A stretch of 14,908 bases of DNA from Lachnospiraceae bacterium. GTDB lineage: Bacteria > Bacillota > Clostridia > Lachnospirales > Lachnospiraceae. The stretch's first letter is position 1. Each line of letters begins with the position of its first letter. Under the pieces are notes generated by a model that was not told where the DNA came from, made no database searches, and saw only the letters and a program-made list of their open reading frames with translations. Below, piece after piece: positions 6,266-13,235 of this stretch. Made by a program: the position numbers and the translations under genes. Location: contig VSNO01000117.1 in assembly GCA_009774375.1 (NCBI GenBank), positions 1 to 14,908 of the forward strand, given 5' to 3'.

Positions 6266-7882
6266 ATGGATCAACACGTGATAACGACAGACCCGCAGGC
6301 ACTGGCCGCGGTGCCACAGATGGATCAACTGGCAGCACAGGAGGCAAAGGCAGAAGAGACGAGAAAAAGGCAGAAGAGATTTCAGATGTTTGGCGCAGGC
6401 AGTTTTCTGTATGCACTGTTTTATACATTCTGCCTGTACCGCAATGCATCGGGGATCACATACCCTTTTTTCGCGGGCGGAACCCTCTTGTTTTTTGGCT
6501 ACTTTACCAGAAAGTCAGAGAGCAGCTCCGCAGACGGGAAGACAGGGCAGACGAAGACGCATATTAACAAATGGTTTCTGATGGTCTGTATCGTGATAGC
6601 AGGCATTCTGAACGCTACAACGGATTCCGGTGTGCTGGTCTTCTTTAACACAATGCTGATGTTCGTTCTGGTTGGCGTGCTGCTCCTGCAGTACTGGCAT
6701 GACCTGACCGGGTGGAGCGTGGCTGCGTATATTAAGGGCGGCATGACGATGCTGTCTGGCGTGATCGCCAGCACGATCACGCCGATCTATGATGTGACCG
6801 CATGGTGGCAGCAGAGACGTATGGGCAGCAAGGCGGAAAAGAAGGAAATTAATGAAAAAAGTGCCAGGAACAGACGCCTTGTCCGATCAGTGGGGATCGG
6901 GCTGATGATCGTCATTCCGATGGCAGTGATCATTGCCATAATGCTCGCGAGTGCGGATGCGGTATTCTGTGATCTGGTGTGCGATATCCTGTTTGATCTC
7001 CTGACTTTTTCCGTCGATATTGATGTGCTTGAGAATATGATCAGGATAACGGTATCGATCGCGGTGGTATCTGTGATGTGCTATGGCATGTTTTCTTACA
7101 ATACGGAGCCGCAGAATATCAGGACGATCGACAACAGAGCCCAGACAGCGAAGACGAACTGGGATCCGTACATCGCTGTGACAGTCAACAGTGTGATGTG
7201 CGTGATGTATGTGGTATTTTCGGGGATACAGATCGTCAGCCTGTTTCTTGGAAAACTGCCGGAAGGCTACACATATTCCGCCTACGCCAGACACGGATTT
7301 TTTGAACTGGTATTTGTCTGCGTCTTCAATATCGTTCTGGTGCTGTGCACGCTGGCATATTTTGGAAGCTCGCGCATTCTGCGGGTGCTGCTGACCGTCA
7401 TCTGCGGCTGCACGTACATCATGACCGTGTCGAGCGCGTACAGGATGCTCTTGTATATCGCAAGCTATCAGCTGACATTTCTGCGTCTGCTCGTGCTGTG
7501 GGGACTGGTCATGATCGCGGTTGTCATGACAGGCGTTCTGGTGTATACTTATAACCAGAAGTTTTCGTTGCTGCGCTTCGTGCTCGTGACGCTGACTGTG
7601 GGCTGGCTCTGCTTTGCGGCAGTTCACCCGGACTACTGGATCGCTTCCTATAACATTGCCGCCAGTGAGGCCGGACAGGAATGCGACAGTTACTATCTGA
7701 GAAGGAGGCTCTCCCTCGATGCTGTTGCTGCATTGCCAGAGGAACTCTGGAGGGATAAGGACAGCGTTTATTGCGGCAGACTGGAGCGGTACCGATGGCA
7801 GCGGGATGAGTTTATGGGATTTAGGACGTTTAACTTTTCGAGGGCGTATGCGGCGCATCGGGCAGGTGTTAAGGAGCCGTAG
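6266..7882 (+). CDS. DUF4173 family multi-pass membrane protein
   Basis: This 538-residue integral membrane protein has about twelve hydrophobic segments between residues 41 and 455. A charged, Gln/Ala-rich cytoplasmic N-terminus (1-38) precedes them, and a charged loop (181-207) separates segments five and six. The motif YSAYARHGFFELVFVCVFN (about 337-355) is characteristic of DUF4173, as is the C-terminal soluble part, ASYNIA with YLRRRLSLDAVAALPEELW (about 460-495). The family's function is not established. GGAAAGGAAGG lies just upstream of the chosen ATG. It follows the XRE regulator by 91 bp and precedes the DUF2752 gene, so it likely belongs to the membrane cassette controlled at 5380. 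Confidence 0.85.
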   Translation: MDQHVITTDPQALAAVPQMDQLAAQEAKAEETRKRQKRFQMFGAGSFLYALFYTFCLYRNASGITYPFFAGGTLLFFGYFTRKSESSSADGKTGQTKTHINKWFLMVCIVIAGILNATTDSGVLVFFNTMLMFVLVGVLLLQYWHDLTGWSVAAYIKGGMTMLSGVIASTITPIYDVTAWWQQRRMGSKAEKKEINEKSARNRRLVRSVGIGLMIVIPMAVIIAIMLASADAVFCDLVCDILFDLLTFSVDIDVLENMIRITVSIAVVSVMCYGMFSYNTEPQNIRTIDNRAQTAKTNWDPYIAVTVNSVMCVMYVVFSGIQIVSLFLGKLPEGYTYSAYARHGFFELVFVCVFNIVLVLCTLAYFGSSRILRVLLTVICGCTYIMTVSSAYRMLLYIASYQLTFLRLLVLWGLVMIAVVMTGVLVYTYNQKFSLLRFVLVTLTVGWLCFAAVHPDYWIASYNIAASEAGQECDSYYLRRRLSLDAVAALPEELWRDKDSVYCGRLERYRWQRDEFMGFRTFNFSRAYAAHRAGVKEP

Positions 7883-7884
7883 GA

Positions 7885-7921
7885 AAATAAAAGCGGGACA
7901 GATCTCGGATCTGTGCCCCGC
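7885..7921 (-). terminator. Strong hairpin with minus-strand terminator layout
   Basis: GCGGGACAGATC (7893-7904) pairs with GATCTGTGCCCCGC (7908-7921) around a 3-nt loop with a 2-nt bulge. On the minus strand the stem is followed by TTTTATTTTCC, a good rho-independent tail. On the + strand no T-run follows. It stands between the DUF4173 and DUF2752 genes, where no minus-strand gene is present. Confidence 0.45.
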
Positions 7922-7947
7922 AGAACAGGAAGGTATGGATATAAAAG

Positions 7948-8424
7948 ATGCAGAAGGTACAGGTGATCGTAAGAAGGCTGTGGAAAGACCTGAAAAATTT
8001 CCGTGTCGCGATATTGGCGGTGGTATTGTACAATATGCTTGCACGAAGCGTGTTCCATGCGTTCTGCCCACAGCTGATCCTGACAGGTTTCCCCTGCGCA
8101 GGCTGTGGCATGACGCGGGCTGTGTGCTATATCCTGACGGGCAGATTCACAAGGGGGATTCAGCTTAATCCCGCAGCGCCGCTGTGGATCCTGTTTCTGG
8201 GCTGGTTTTTCGCAAACAGATATCTCAGGGGAGTGTACTCCAAACACACGACACTGTGGCTTGGAGTGGTGTGCGCCGTCACGCTTGCGGTCTATCTGTA
8301 CAGAATGATTAATTGCTTTCCGGGTGAACCGCCTATGGTGTATTACAGAAATAATATTCTGCGCAGGATCTGTGCGACGAACAGGGCATTCTGGTGTGGG
8401 AGGAGAATCATGCGCGTGGACTGA
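7948..8424 (+). CDS. DUF2752 family membrane protein with altered C-terminus
   Basis: This 158-residue protein has three or four hydrophobic segments and the DUF2752 hallmark FPCAGCGMTRA (about 48-58), followed by GRFTRGIQLNPAAPLWI. The paired cysteines may bind metal or take part in redox chemistry, but the family's function is unknown. Homology runs to about MVYYRNNILRR (130-140). The last 18 codons come from a different source: from about 8364 the DNA is a glycosidase gene read out of frame, so the tail ICATNRAFWCGRRIMRVD is foreign. The core domain is complete, so the protein may still work. The nearest good Shine-Dalgarno (GGAAGG, 7928-7933) is 14 nt from the ATG, which is long. Confidence 0.75.
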   Translation: MQKVQVIVRRLWKDLKNFRVAILAVVLYNMLARSVFHAFCPQLILTGFPCAGCGMTRAVCYILTGRFTRGIQLNPAAPLWILFLGWFFANRYLRGVYSKHTTLWLGVVCAVTLAVYLYRMINCFPGEPPMVYYRNNILRRICATNRAFWCGRRIMRVD

Positions 8425-9089
8425 GCCTTGAGGACATGTAGAACCCGAATTTTGAACCGCAGGCGGAGGCAGTGATCCGCGAGATGATACCACTTCATTA
8501 CAATCATCCCTGTATCTATATATGGGGCATCCTGAACGAGTGCGCCAGTGACAGTGCGTATGGAAAAGAATGCTATAAGAAACAGTATGATCTCATAAGG
8601 GCTCTGGATGACTCCAGACCGCGATCCTCGGCGAGCTGCAAGTTCAGGACGGATCTCTGCTTCGGACTGCCGGAGGTCGTTTCCTGCAATATCTATCCGC
8701 TCTGGTATCACGATATGCCACCCGCAGAATACCTTGACGATCTGTATCAGTGGGTTCAGAAGGAGACGGAAGGGAGCGGGAAGCCGTTTCTGATCACGGA
8801 GATCGGAGCAGGCGCGGTCTATGGCTGCAGGAACAGCCATCACGCCAAGTGGACGGAGGAGTATCAGGCGCTGGCGCTGGAAAAACAGCTCACGGCTGTC
8901 CTGGAGCACAAGGGGTGCAGCGGTGTCTATATCTGGCAGTTTTGTGATGTCCGCATAAGTGATGAATGGTTTGCCGCCCGTCCGCGGACGATGAACAATA
9001 AAGGTGTCGTGGACGAGTACCGCAGACGGAAATTGTCCTGCGATGTCGTGAAGCGGATCTTTGAGTCGTATTCTGACTATTTTGACTGA
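8364..9089 (+). pseudogene. Decayed C-terminal part of a GH2 glycoside hydrolase
   Basis: In frame with the ATG at 8472, GH2 (beta-galactosidase/beta-glucuronidase family) homology begins at about 8364 with DLCDEQGILVWEENHARG, then LSLEDM and a TAG stop at 8439-8441. It resumes with NPNFEPQAE and continues to TGA 9087-9089. The TIM-barrel part shows the acid/base Glu in YIWGILNECAS, the likely nucleophile in FLITEIGAG, and YIWQFCDVR with RPRTMNNKG. The N-terminal jelly-roll and Ig-like domains that GH2 enzymes need are absent. About 240 codons survive of a gene usually more than twice that. The truncation fuses it to the DUF2752 gene, which points to a deletion or rearrangement. Translation from ATG 8472 (205 aa) is possible but lacks a Shine-Dalgarno and would not give an active enzyme. 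Confidence 0.8.
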
Positions 9090-9146
9090 TTAAAGATTGT
9101 TTCCCGAAAATGTAAAAATTTTGTAAATATTTTTTGGCGATATTTG

Positions 9147-9176
9147 TTGCACAAAGCTGCTTTCCTGTGATATGAT
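9147..9176 (+). promoter_or_regulatory. Promoter of the P/Q/Y-repeat membrane protein gene
   Basis: TTGCAC (9147-9152), an 18-nt spacer and TATGAT (9171-9176) preceded by TGA form a promoter with an extended -10 (TGnTATGAT). Transcription would start at about 9183 and give a 5' UTR of about 95 nt. That UTR contains the perfect inverted repeat TGTTTA-CTA-TAAACA (9221-9235), nested between CTGCTG (9217-9222) and CAGCAG (9241-9246). Confidence 0.55.
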
Positions 9177-9276
9177 GATACGGTTATAGAACATTTATGG
9201 CAAACGGCAAAAGTACCTGCTGTTTACTATAAACATTTACCAGCAGATCGCTATGGAATATCGGAGGGAGATATTG

Positions 9277-9690
9277 ATGGACAACAACAATTTATTAAAC
9301 AAGGACAACCAGAACCAGAATAGTGGCCAGGGACAGTTCCAGCAGCAGCCTTATCAGCCGCAGCAGTCCTATCAGCCGCCGCAGCAGCCTTATCAGCAGT
9401 ACCAGCCGCAGCAGCCTTATCAGCAGGCATATCAGGCGGGGGACGGCGAGCTGGAGGAGCCAGTAACTTTTGCGGACTGGATGGTCACGATGCTCATTAT
9501 GTTCATACCCTGTGTGAACATAATCATGATGTTCGTGTGGGCATTTGGGTCAACCACGAAGAAGAGCAAGGCCAATTACTTCAAGGCAACGCTTGTGTGG
9601 ACGCTGATCGCATTCGTGCTGGCGATCGTCATGGGAGGCGTGTTTGGGGCAGTATTGGGATCTCTTATGCAATCGGGCGCGTATTATTGA
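9277..9690 (+). CDS. Small membrane protein with Pro/Gln/Tyr-rich repeat N-terminus
   Basis: This 137-residue protein has a low-complexity, cytoplasmic-looking N-terminus (about 1-60) made of PYQ, YQP and QQ repeats, and then two membrane segments (about 75-95 and 110-130) joined by the basic loop GSTTKKSKANYFK. The layout recalls small two-TM proteins with disordered P/Q/Y leaders (CD225/dispanin- or TM2-like), but I see no diagnostic motif and assign no function. ATG 9277 is preferred over the in-frame ATG 9253 because GGAGGGAG (9263-9270) sits 6 nt before 9277. The gene has its own promoter and terminator, so it is a monocistronic unit. Confidence 0.8.
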   Translation: MDNNNLLNKDNQNQNSGQGQFQQQPYQPQQSYQPPQQPYQQYQPQQPYQQAYQAGDGELEEPVTFADWMVTMLIMFIPCVNIIMMFVWAFGSTTKKSKANYFKATLVWTLIAFVLAIVMGGVFGAVLGSLMQSGAYY

Positions 9691-9697
9691 TCATCAG

Positions 9698-9737
9698 ATC
9701 GGGCAGGGAAGGTCATTTCTCTGCCCGATTGTTATGT
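9698..9737 (+). terminator. Rho-independent terminator after the two-TM protein gene
   Basis: ATCGGGCAG (9698-9706) and CTGCCCGAT (9721-9729) form a 9-bp GC-rich stem that extends inward through GGA/TCT, followed by TTGTTATGT. It starts 8 nt after the stop codon at 9690. The convergent methyltransferase gene ends 48 bp downstream. Confidence 0.7.
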
Positions 9738-9784
9738 ATACGGCGCCCACAGGGGCGATGCCGGCATGCGCTGACGGTTCTTTC

Positions 9785-10684
9785 CTACGCGATCTCTGAC
9801 GTCCAGCGCCCGCTGGCGCCGCAGGGGAGAACGAGCCCGTTTGATGAGACAGGCAGGCCGATCTCGGATGAATGGACCTGACCGCCGTATTTTGACGCGA
9901 TGGCAGTCTCGAGCATGTACGTCAGGACTGCGGGCTGCAGTCCGGTCGTGTAGGAATTGATCAGGAAAAAAAGCGGTTCTTTGGTCAGGACTTTTGACGT
10001 GAGCTCGATAAACGGATAAACGGAATCTTCGATCTTCCAGATCTCTCCTTTGGGCCCCCTCCCGTAGGATGGCGGATCCATGATAACGGCATCATATGTG
10101 TTCCCGCGCCGGATCTCGCGCTCCACGAACTTGACGCAGTCATCCACGAGCCATCGGATCGGCGCATCGGAAAGGCCGGAAGCCGCGGCGTTTTCCTTTG
10201 CCCAGCCCACCATTCCTTTGGAGGCGTCGACATGTGTCACATGAGCCCCTGCGGCCGCAGCGCTCAGCGTTGCACCCCCTGTGTAGGCAAAAAGGTTGAG
10301 TACCCTGATCCCGCGGGAGGGATTCCTGTCCAGGGACTCTCTGATAATAGAAGAGGTCCAGTCCCAGTTGACGGCCTGTTCCGGGAAGAGCCCGGTGTGT
10401 TTGAAACTGAAGGGCTTCAGATGAAATGTCAGGTTCTGGCTGCGGGGGCTGCTGTATTGGATATCCCATTCCTGGGGCAGCCTGGAGAATTCCCACTCTC
10501 CGCCGCCTTTAGAACTTCTGTGATAGTGTCCGTTCGGCTCTTTCCAGCGGCGGTCTTTCCTTGCGGTATTCCAGATCACCTGCGGATCCGGGCGTACCAA
10601 TATATAACTTCCCCAGCGCTCAAGTTTTTCACCTGAGGAGGTATCGAGGACTTCATAGTCCTTCCAGTTGTCTGCGATCCACAT
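9785..10684 (-). CDS. Class I SAM-dependent rRNA methyltransferase, RlmI-like
   Basis: This 299-residue protein belongs to the RlmI/RlmK-type family of SAM-dependent methyltransferases that modify 23S rRNA. The N-terminal third (about 1-110) is the strand-rich region with RWGSYILVRPDPQ and HTGLFPEQ. The SAM fold follows, with motif I LNLFAYTGG (129-137), the acidic ribose-binding residue in HVDASKG (about 153) and the catalytic-type motif DPPSYGRGPKG (203-213). The N-terminal PUA domain of E. coli RlmI is missing, as in many Firmicutes members of this group. The target base is not deducible. It is the only minus-strand protein gene I accept and has its own promoter at 10736-10765. The spacing from AAAGGA to ATG is about 13 nt, rather long. 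Confidence 0.85.
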   Translation of the reverse strand: MWIADNWKDYEVLDTSSGEKLERWGSYILVRPDPQVIWNTARKDRRWKEPNGHYHRSSKGGGEWEFSRLPQEWDIQYSSPRSQNLTFHLKPFSFKHTGLFPEQAVNWDWTSSIIRESLDRNPSRGIRVLNLFAYTGGATLSAAAAGAHVTHVDASKGMVGWAKENAAASGLSDAPIRWLVDDCVKFVEREIRRGNTYDAVIMDPPSYGRGPKGEIWKIEDSVYPFIELTSKVLTKEPLFFLINSYTTGLQPAVLTYMLETAIASKYGGQVHSSEIGLPVSSNGLVLPCGASGRWTSEIA

Positions 10685-10735
10685 AATGTAAAGGTATCCT
10701 TTCTGAAATCTATAAATGGTAGTAACATAATGCCC

Positions 10736-10765
10736 AGTATACTATAGAAACGTGACGCATTTCAA
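10736..10765 (-). promoter_or_regulatory. Promoter of the methyltransferase gene
   Basis: On the minus strand, TTGAAA (+ 10760-10765), an 18-nt spacer and TATACT (+ 10736-10741) lie about 52 nt before the ATG. It diverges from the S10-operon promoter 60 bp away. Confidence 0.55.
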
Positions 10766-10825
10766 TGGATAATGCGAGATAATTCATTGTATTCAAAAAA
10801 AAACAATAAATTTGAAAAAAAGTGC

Positions 10826-10854
10826 TTGCAAAAGCGCAAACGCTACGATATACT
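10826..10854 (+). promoter_or_regulatory. Main promoter of the S10 ribosomal protein operon
   Basis: TTGCAA (10826-10831) and TATACT (10849-10854) are separated by 17 nt, a strong sigma-A promoter below an A-rich tract (10796-10820). Transcription would begin at about 10861, giving an untranslated leader of about 290 nt before rpsJ. Confidence 0.7.
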
Positions 10855-10860
10855 ACTAAT

Positions 10861-11150
10861 TGCTGTGACATGATAGCGATGAAACGTGAGGTTGCTGCCT
10901 GTGTGCACGAAAACATATGGCAGGTTTTCCGCGGAGCGAATGTCAAGTTAGGAAACTGGCGACAAGTCACTGTACAAAGGTCAGTCCAGGAGGCTGATCC
11001 AATAAACGATGTGTCAGGAAGGCGCTCTGAGTGCAGAGACGCAAAAGGGCTGCTCTGGTAAGGGGAGCTGAATGACACACCCGGAGGAGTGTACAGTCAC
11101 CGCTTGTCGTACTTATTCATAAAAAGTGCGAAAAGGAGGCGACTTTTTTT
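10861..11150 (+). ncRNA. Structured 5' leader of the S10 operon (candidate r-protein autoregulator)
   Basis: The leader has nested complementarity. A closing stem pairs CGACAAG (10960-10966) with CTTGTCG (11103-11109) and ACTGTAC (10969-10975) with GTACAGT (11091-11097). Inside it, TGTGTCA (11010-11016) pairs with TGACACA (11073-11079), enclosing the hairpin 11022-11042 (GCG/CGC and CTCTG/CAGAG with an AGTG loop). A smaller hairpin at 10979-11000 (GG-TCAG/CTGA-CC) forms another branch. A long leader with a multibranched fold in front of ribosomal protein genes is the usual form of an autoregulatory element, where an encoded protein (L4 in E. coli) binds its own leader. Which protein binds here is unknown. 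I cannot say whether a known RNA family covers it. Confidence 0.6.
11121..11150 (+). terminator. Attenuator-like hairpin containing the rpsJ Shine-Dalgarno
   Basis: AAAAAGT (11121-11127) pairs with ACTTTTT (11142-11148), extended by CG/CG across a bulged G. The loop holds AAAAGGAGG (11131-11139), the rpsJ Shine-Dalgarno, and the stem runs into seven T residues directly before ATG 11151. It could act as a weak terminator, present or hide the Shine-Dalgarno, or simply be fortuitous, since the A/T part of the stem is weak. Confidence 0.4.
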
Positions 11151-11468
11151 ATGGCAAGTCAGGTAATGAGAATTACATTAAAAGCTTATGATCATCAGCT
11201 GGTTGATGCATCTGCCAAAAAAATAATCGAAACAGTAAAGAAAAATGGATCACAGGTGAGCGGACCGGTTCCCCTTCCCACCAAGAAGGAGGTCGTGACG
11301 ATCCTGAGGGCAGTTCACAAGTACAAGGATTCCAGAGAGCAGTTCGAGCAGAGGACTCACAAGAGACTGATCGATATCATCACACCGACACCCAAGACAG
11401 TCGACGCGCTGCAGAGACTGGAGATGCCGGCTGGTGTTTATATTGATATCAAAATGAAGAACAAGTAA
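11151..11468 (+). CDS. rpsJ: 30S ribosomal protein S10
   Basis: This 105-residue protein is a complete S10 (uS10), a small-subunit head protein that also joins transcription antitermination with NusB. Diagnostic segments are IRITLKAYDHQLVD-like at 6-20, GPVPLPTKKE (about 38-47), HKYKDSREQFEQRTHKRLID (about 55-74) and the C-terminal LPAGVYIDIK-type end (here MPAGVYIDIK). It is the first gene of the operon. GGAGG (11135-11139) is 11 nt from the ATG, which directly follows a T7 run. Confidence 0.97.
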   Translation: MASQVMRITLKAYDHQLVDASAKKIIETVKKNGSQVSGPVPLPTKKEVVTILRAVHKYKDSREQFEQRTHKRLIDIITPTPKTVDALQRLEMPAGVYIDIKMKNK

Positions 11469-11471
11469 GCC

Positions 11472-11513
11472 TTCTACTAGTATGAGCGCAGACAAGGGCG
11501 CTCCGCTGTAGAA
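11472..11513 (+). promoter_or_regulatory. Two-tier hairpin in the rpsJ-rplC spacer
   Basis: TTCTAC (11472-11477) pairs with GTAGAA (11508-11513), and within it GAGCGC (11484-11489) pairs with GCGCTC (11498-11503) around an 8-nt loop. No T-run follows, so it is not a terminator. It could be an RNA processing or protein-binding site, or a stability element, between the first two genes of the operon. Confidence 0.4.
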
Positions 11514-11533
11514 AAGATGGAGGTAGGAAAGAA

Positions 11534-12217
11534 ATGAAGAAAGCTATATTGGCTACGAAAGTCGGAATGACTCAAATCTTCAACGAAGACGGTTCATTGA
11601 TTCCGGTAACCGTGCTTCAGGCTGGTCCGTGTGTAGTGACACAGATCAAGACAGAGGAAAACGATGGCTACAAGGCGGTTCAGGTTGGCTTTGTGGACAA
11701 GAAGGACAAGATCGTCAACAAGGATAAGGGCGGCCGGAAGGAAGTCATCCACAGACATGGCGTTAACAAGGCACTCAAAGGTCACTTTGACAAGGCGGGC
11801 GTCTCTTCCAAGAGATTCCTGAGAGAGTTCAGGTTCGAGAATGCGGAAGAGTACGCATTGGGAAATGAGATCAAAGCTGACATCTTTGCAGTCGGAGATA
11901 AGATCGATGCATCTGCTGTTTCCAAGGGAAAAGGGTTCCAGGGTGCGATCAAGAGACATGGTCAGCACAGAGGGCCGATGACACATGGTTCCAAGTTCCA
12001 CCGTCATCAGGGTTCCAACGGTGCCTGTTCATCACCGAGCCGCGTGTTTAAGGGCAAGGGTATGCCGGGACATATGGGCTGCGTAAAGGTAACTGTGCAG
12101 AACCTTGAGATCGTAAGAGTTGATGCTGAGAAGAACCTGCTTTTGGTAAAGGGATCTGTTCCGGGACCGAAGAAAGCACTGGTGACACTCAAGGAAACTA
12201 CCAGAGTAGATGCGTAG
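11534..12217 (+). CDS. rplC: 50S ribosomal protein L3
   Basis: This 227-residue protein is L3 (uL3), a primary assembly protein of the large subunit that reaches the peptidyl transferase centre. It begins MKKAILATKVGMTQIFNEDG. It has the central L3 signature KGKGFQGAIKRHGQHRGPMT followed by HRHQGSNG, and GKGMPGHMG. At 227 residues it is slightly longer than the usual 205-215, through the basic segment VDKKDKIVNKDKGGRKEVIH and a longer C-terminus. GGAGG and AGGAAAG lie just upstream of the ATG. rplD starts 20 nt after the stop. Confidence 0.97.
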   Translation: MKKAILATKVGMTQIFNEDGSLIPVTVLQAGPCVVTQIKTEENDGYKAVQVGFVDKKDKIVNKDKGGRKEVIHRHGVNKALKGHFDKAGVSSKRFLREFRFENAEEYALGNEIKADIFAVGDKIDASAVSKGKGFQGAIKRHGQHRGPMTHGSKFHRHQGSNGACSSPSRVFKGKGMPGHMGCVKVTVQNLEIVRVDAEKNLLLVKGSVPGPKKALVTLKETTRVDA

Positions 12218-12237
12218 GTGAAAGGAGGATCATACAG

Positions 12238-12858
12238 ATGGCAAAAGTATCTGTTTACAATATGGAAGGCAAGGAAGTCGATACGATCGACTTGAGCGAT
12301 GATATATTTGGCGTGGAAGTAAACGAGCACCTTGTGCATATGGCAGTCGTTCACCAGCTTGCCAATAAGCGTCAGGGTACGCAGAAGGCAAAGACGCGTT
12401 CTGAAGTGTCCGGCGGCGGAAGGAAGCCCTGGAGACAGAAGGGGACCGGCCACGCAAGACAGGGTTCTACAAGGGCTCCGCAGTGGACGGGCGGCGGCGT
12501 TGTGTTCGCACCGGTGCCGAGAGACTATTCGTTCAAGATGAATAAGAAGGAAAAGAGGGCGGCGCTCAAGTCTGCACTCACAAGCAGGGTTCAGGAGAAC
12601 AAGCTGATCGTTATCGACGAGCTTAAGTTCGATGAGATCAAGACAAAGAATTTCAAGGCTGTCATGGATAACCTGAATGTGGCGAAAGCGTATGTGGTTC
12701 TGAATGACAACGATGAGAAGGTTGTCATGTCAGCGAGAAATCTTCCGAACGTACAGACAGCGTTGACAAATACGATCAACGTGTATGACGTTATGAAGGG
12801 CGGCACAGTGATCCTGACAAAGGATGCCGTAAAGACGATTGAGGAGGTGTACGCATAA
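12238..12858 (+). CDS. rplD: 50S ribosomal protein L4
   Basis: This 206-residue protein is L4 (uL4). It folds on 23S rRNA with an extended loop lining the exit tunnel, and in E. coli it represses this same operon. The conserved loop is visible at about 42-80: GTQKAKTRSEVSGGGRKPWR, then QKGTGHARQGSTRAPQWTGG, ending in GVVFAPVPRDYSF. A clear AAAGGAGG precedes the ATG. The stop TAA shares its last base with the rplW ATG (TAATG), so the two are translationally coupled. If the leader is autoregulatory, L4 is one plausible ligand; this is not shown. Confidence 0.97.
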   Translation: MAKVSVYNMEGKEVDTIDLSDDIFGVEVNEHLVHMAVVHQLANKRQGTQKAKTRSEVSGGGRKPWRQKGTGHARQGSTRAPQWTGGGVVFAPVPRDYSFKMNKKEKRAALKSALTSRVQENKLIVIDELKFDEIKTKNFKAVMDNLNVAKAYVVLNDNDEKVVMSARNLPNVQTALTNTINVYDVMKGGTVILTKDAVKTIEEVYA

Positions 12859-13157
12859 TGGCAGATATCAAATATTATGACGTGATCCTTAAGCCGGTCA
12901 TCACAGAGAAGAGCATGGCTGGCATGGGCGAAAAGAAATATACATTTCTGGTTCATACAGAGGCAAACAAGTCTCAGATCAAGGAAGCTGTTGAGAAGAT
13001 GTTCGAGGGCACCAAGGTTGCGAGAGTGAACACGATGAATCTTGACGGCAAGAAAAAGAGACGCGGCATGGTCTATGGCAGGACTGCAAAGACCAAGAAG
13101 GCAATTGTACAGCTGACAGAGGACAGCAAGGATATCGAGATCTTCTCTGGATTATAA
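12858..13157 (+). CDS. rplW: 50S ribosomal protein L23
   Basis: This 99-residue protein is L23 (uL23), which sits at the tunnel exit and docks trigger factor and the signal recognition particle. The family pattern is clear: YDVILKPVITEKSMAGM (about 6-22), KYTFLVHTEANKSQIKEAVE (about 27-46), the VARVNTMN segment, a basic loop KKKRRGMVYGRT and the C-terminal AIVQLTEDSKDIEIF. The length is normal. It overlaps rplD by one base and is followed by a 78-bp spacer before rplB. Confidence 0.97.
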   Translation: MADIKYYDVILKPVITEKSMAGMGEKKYTFLVHTEANKSQIKEAVEKMFEGTKVARVNTMNLDGKKKRRGMVYGRTAKTKKAIVQLTEDSKDIEIFSGL

Positions 13158-13235
13158 GATCTGGTGAGGACGGCTGTGACAATTCAGACTATACACAATC
13201 AAGTGTGATAATAAAAGAGTAAAGGAGAAAAGATC

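Noticed and set aside
6887..8071. 394-codon open frame on the minus strand opposite the DUF4173 and DUF2752 genes
   Set aside because: It spans two good + strand genes and the hairpin between them, and its composition is that of a shadow frame with no motif.
10232..10636. 134-codon + strand frame opposite the methyltransferase gene
   Set aside because: The minus-strand frame has clear SAM motifs; this one has none.
10822..11061. 79-codon frame inside the S10-operon leader
   Set aside because: It starts on the promoter -35 region, has no Shine-Dalgarno and overlaps the structured leader.
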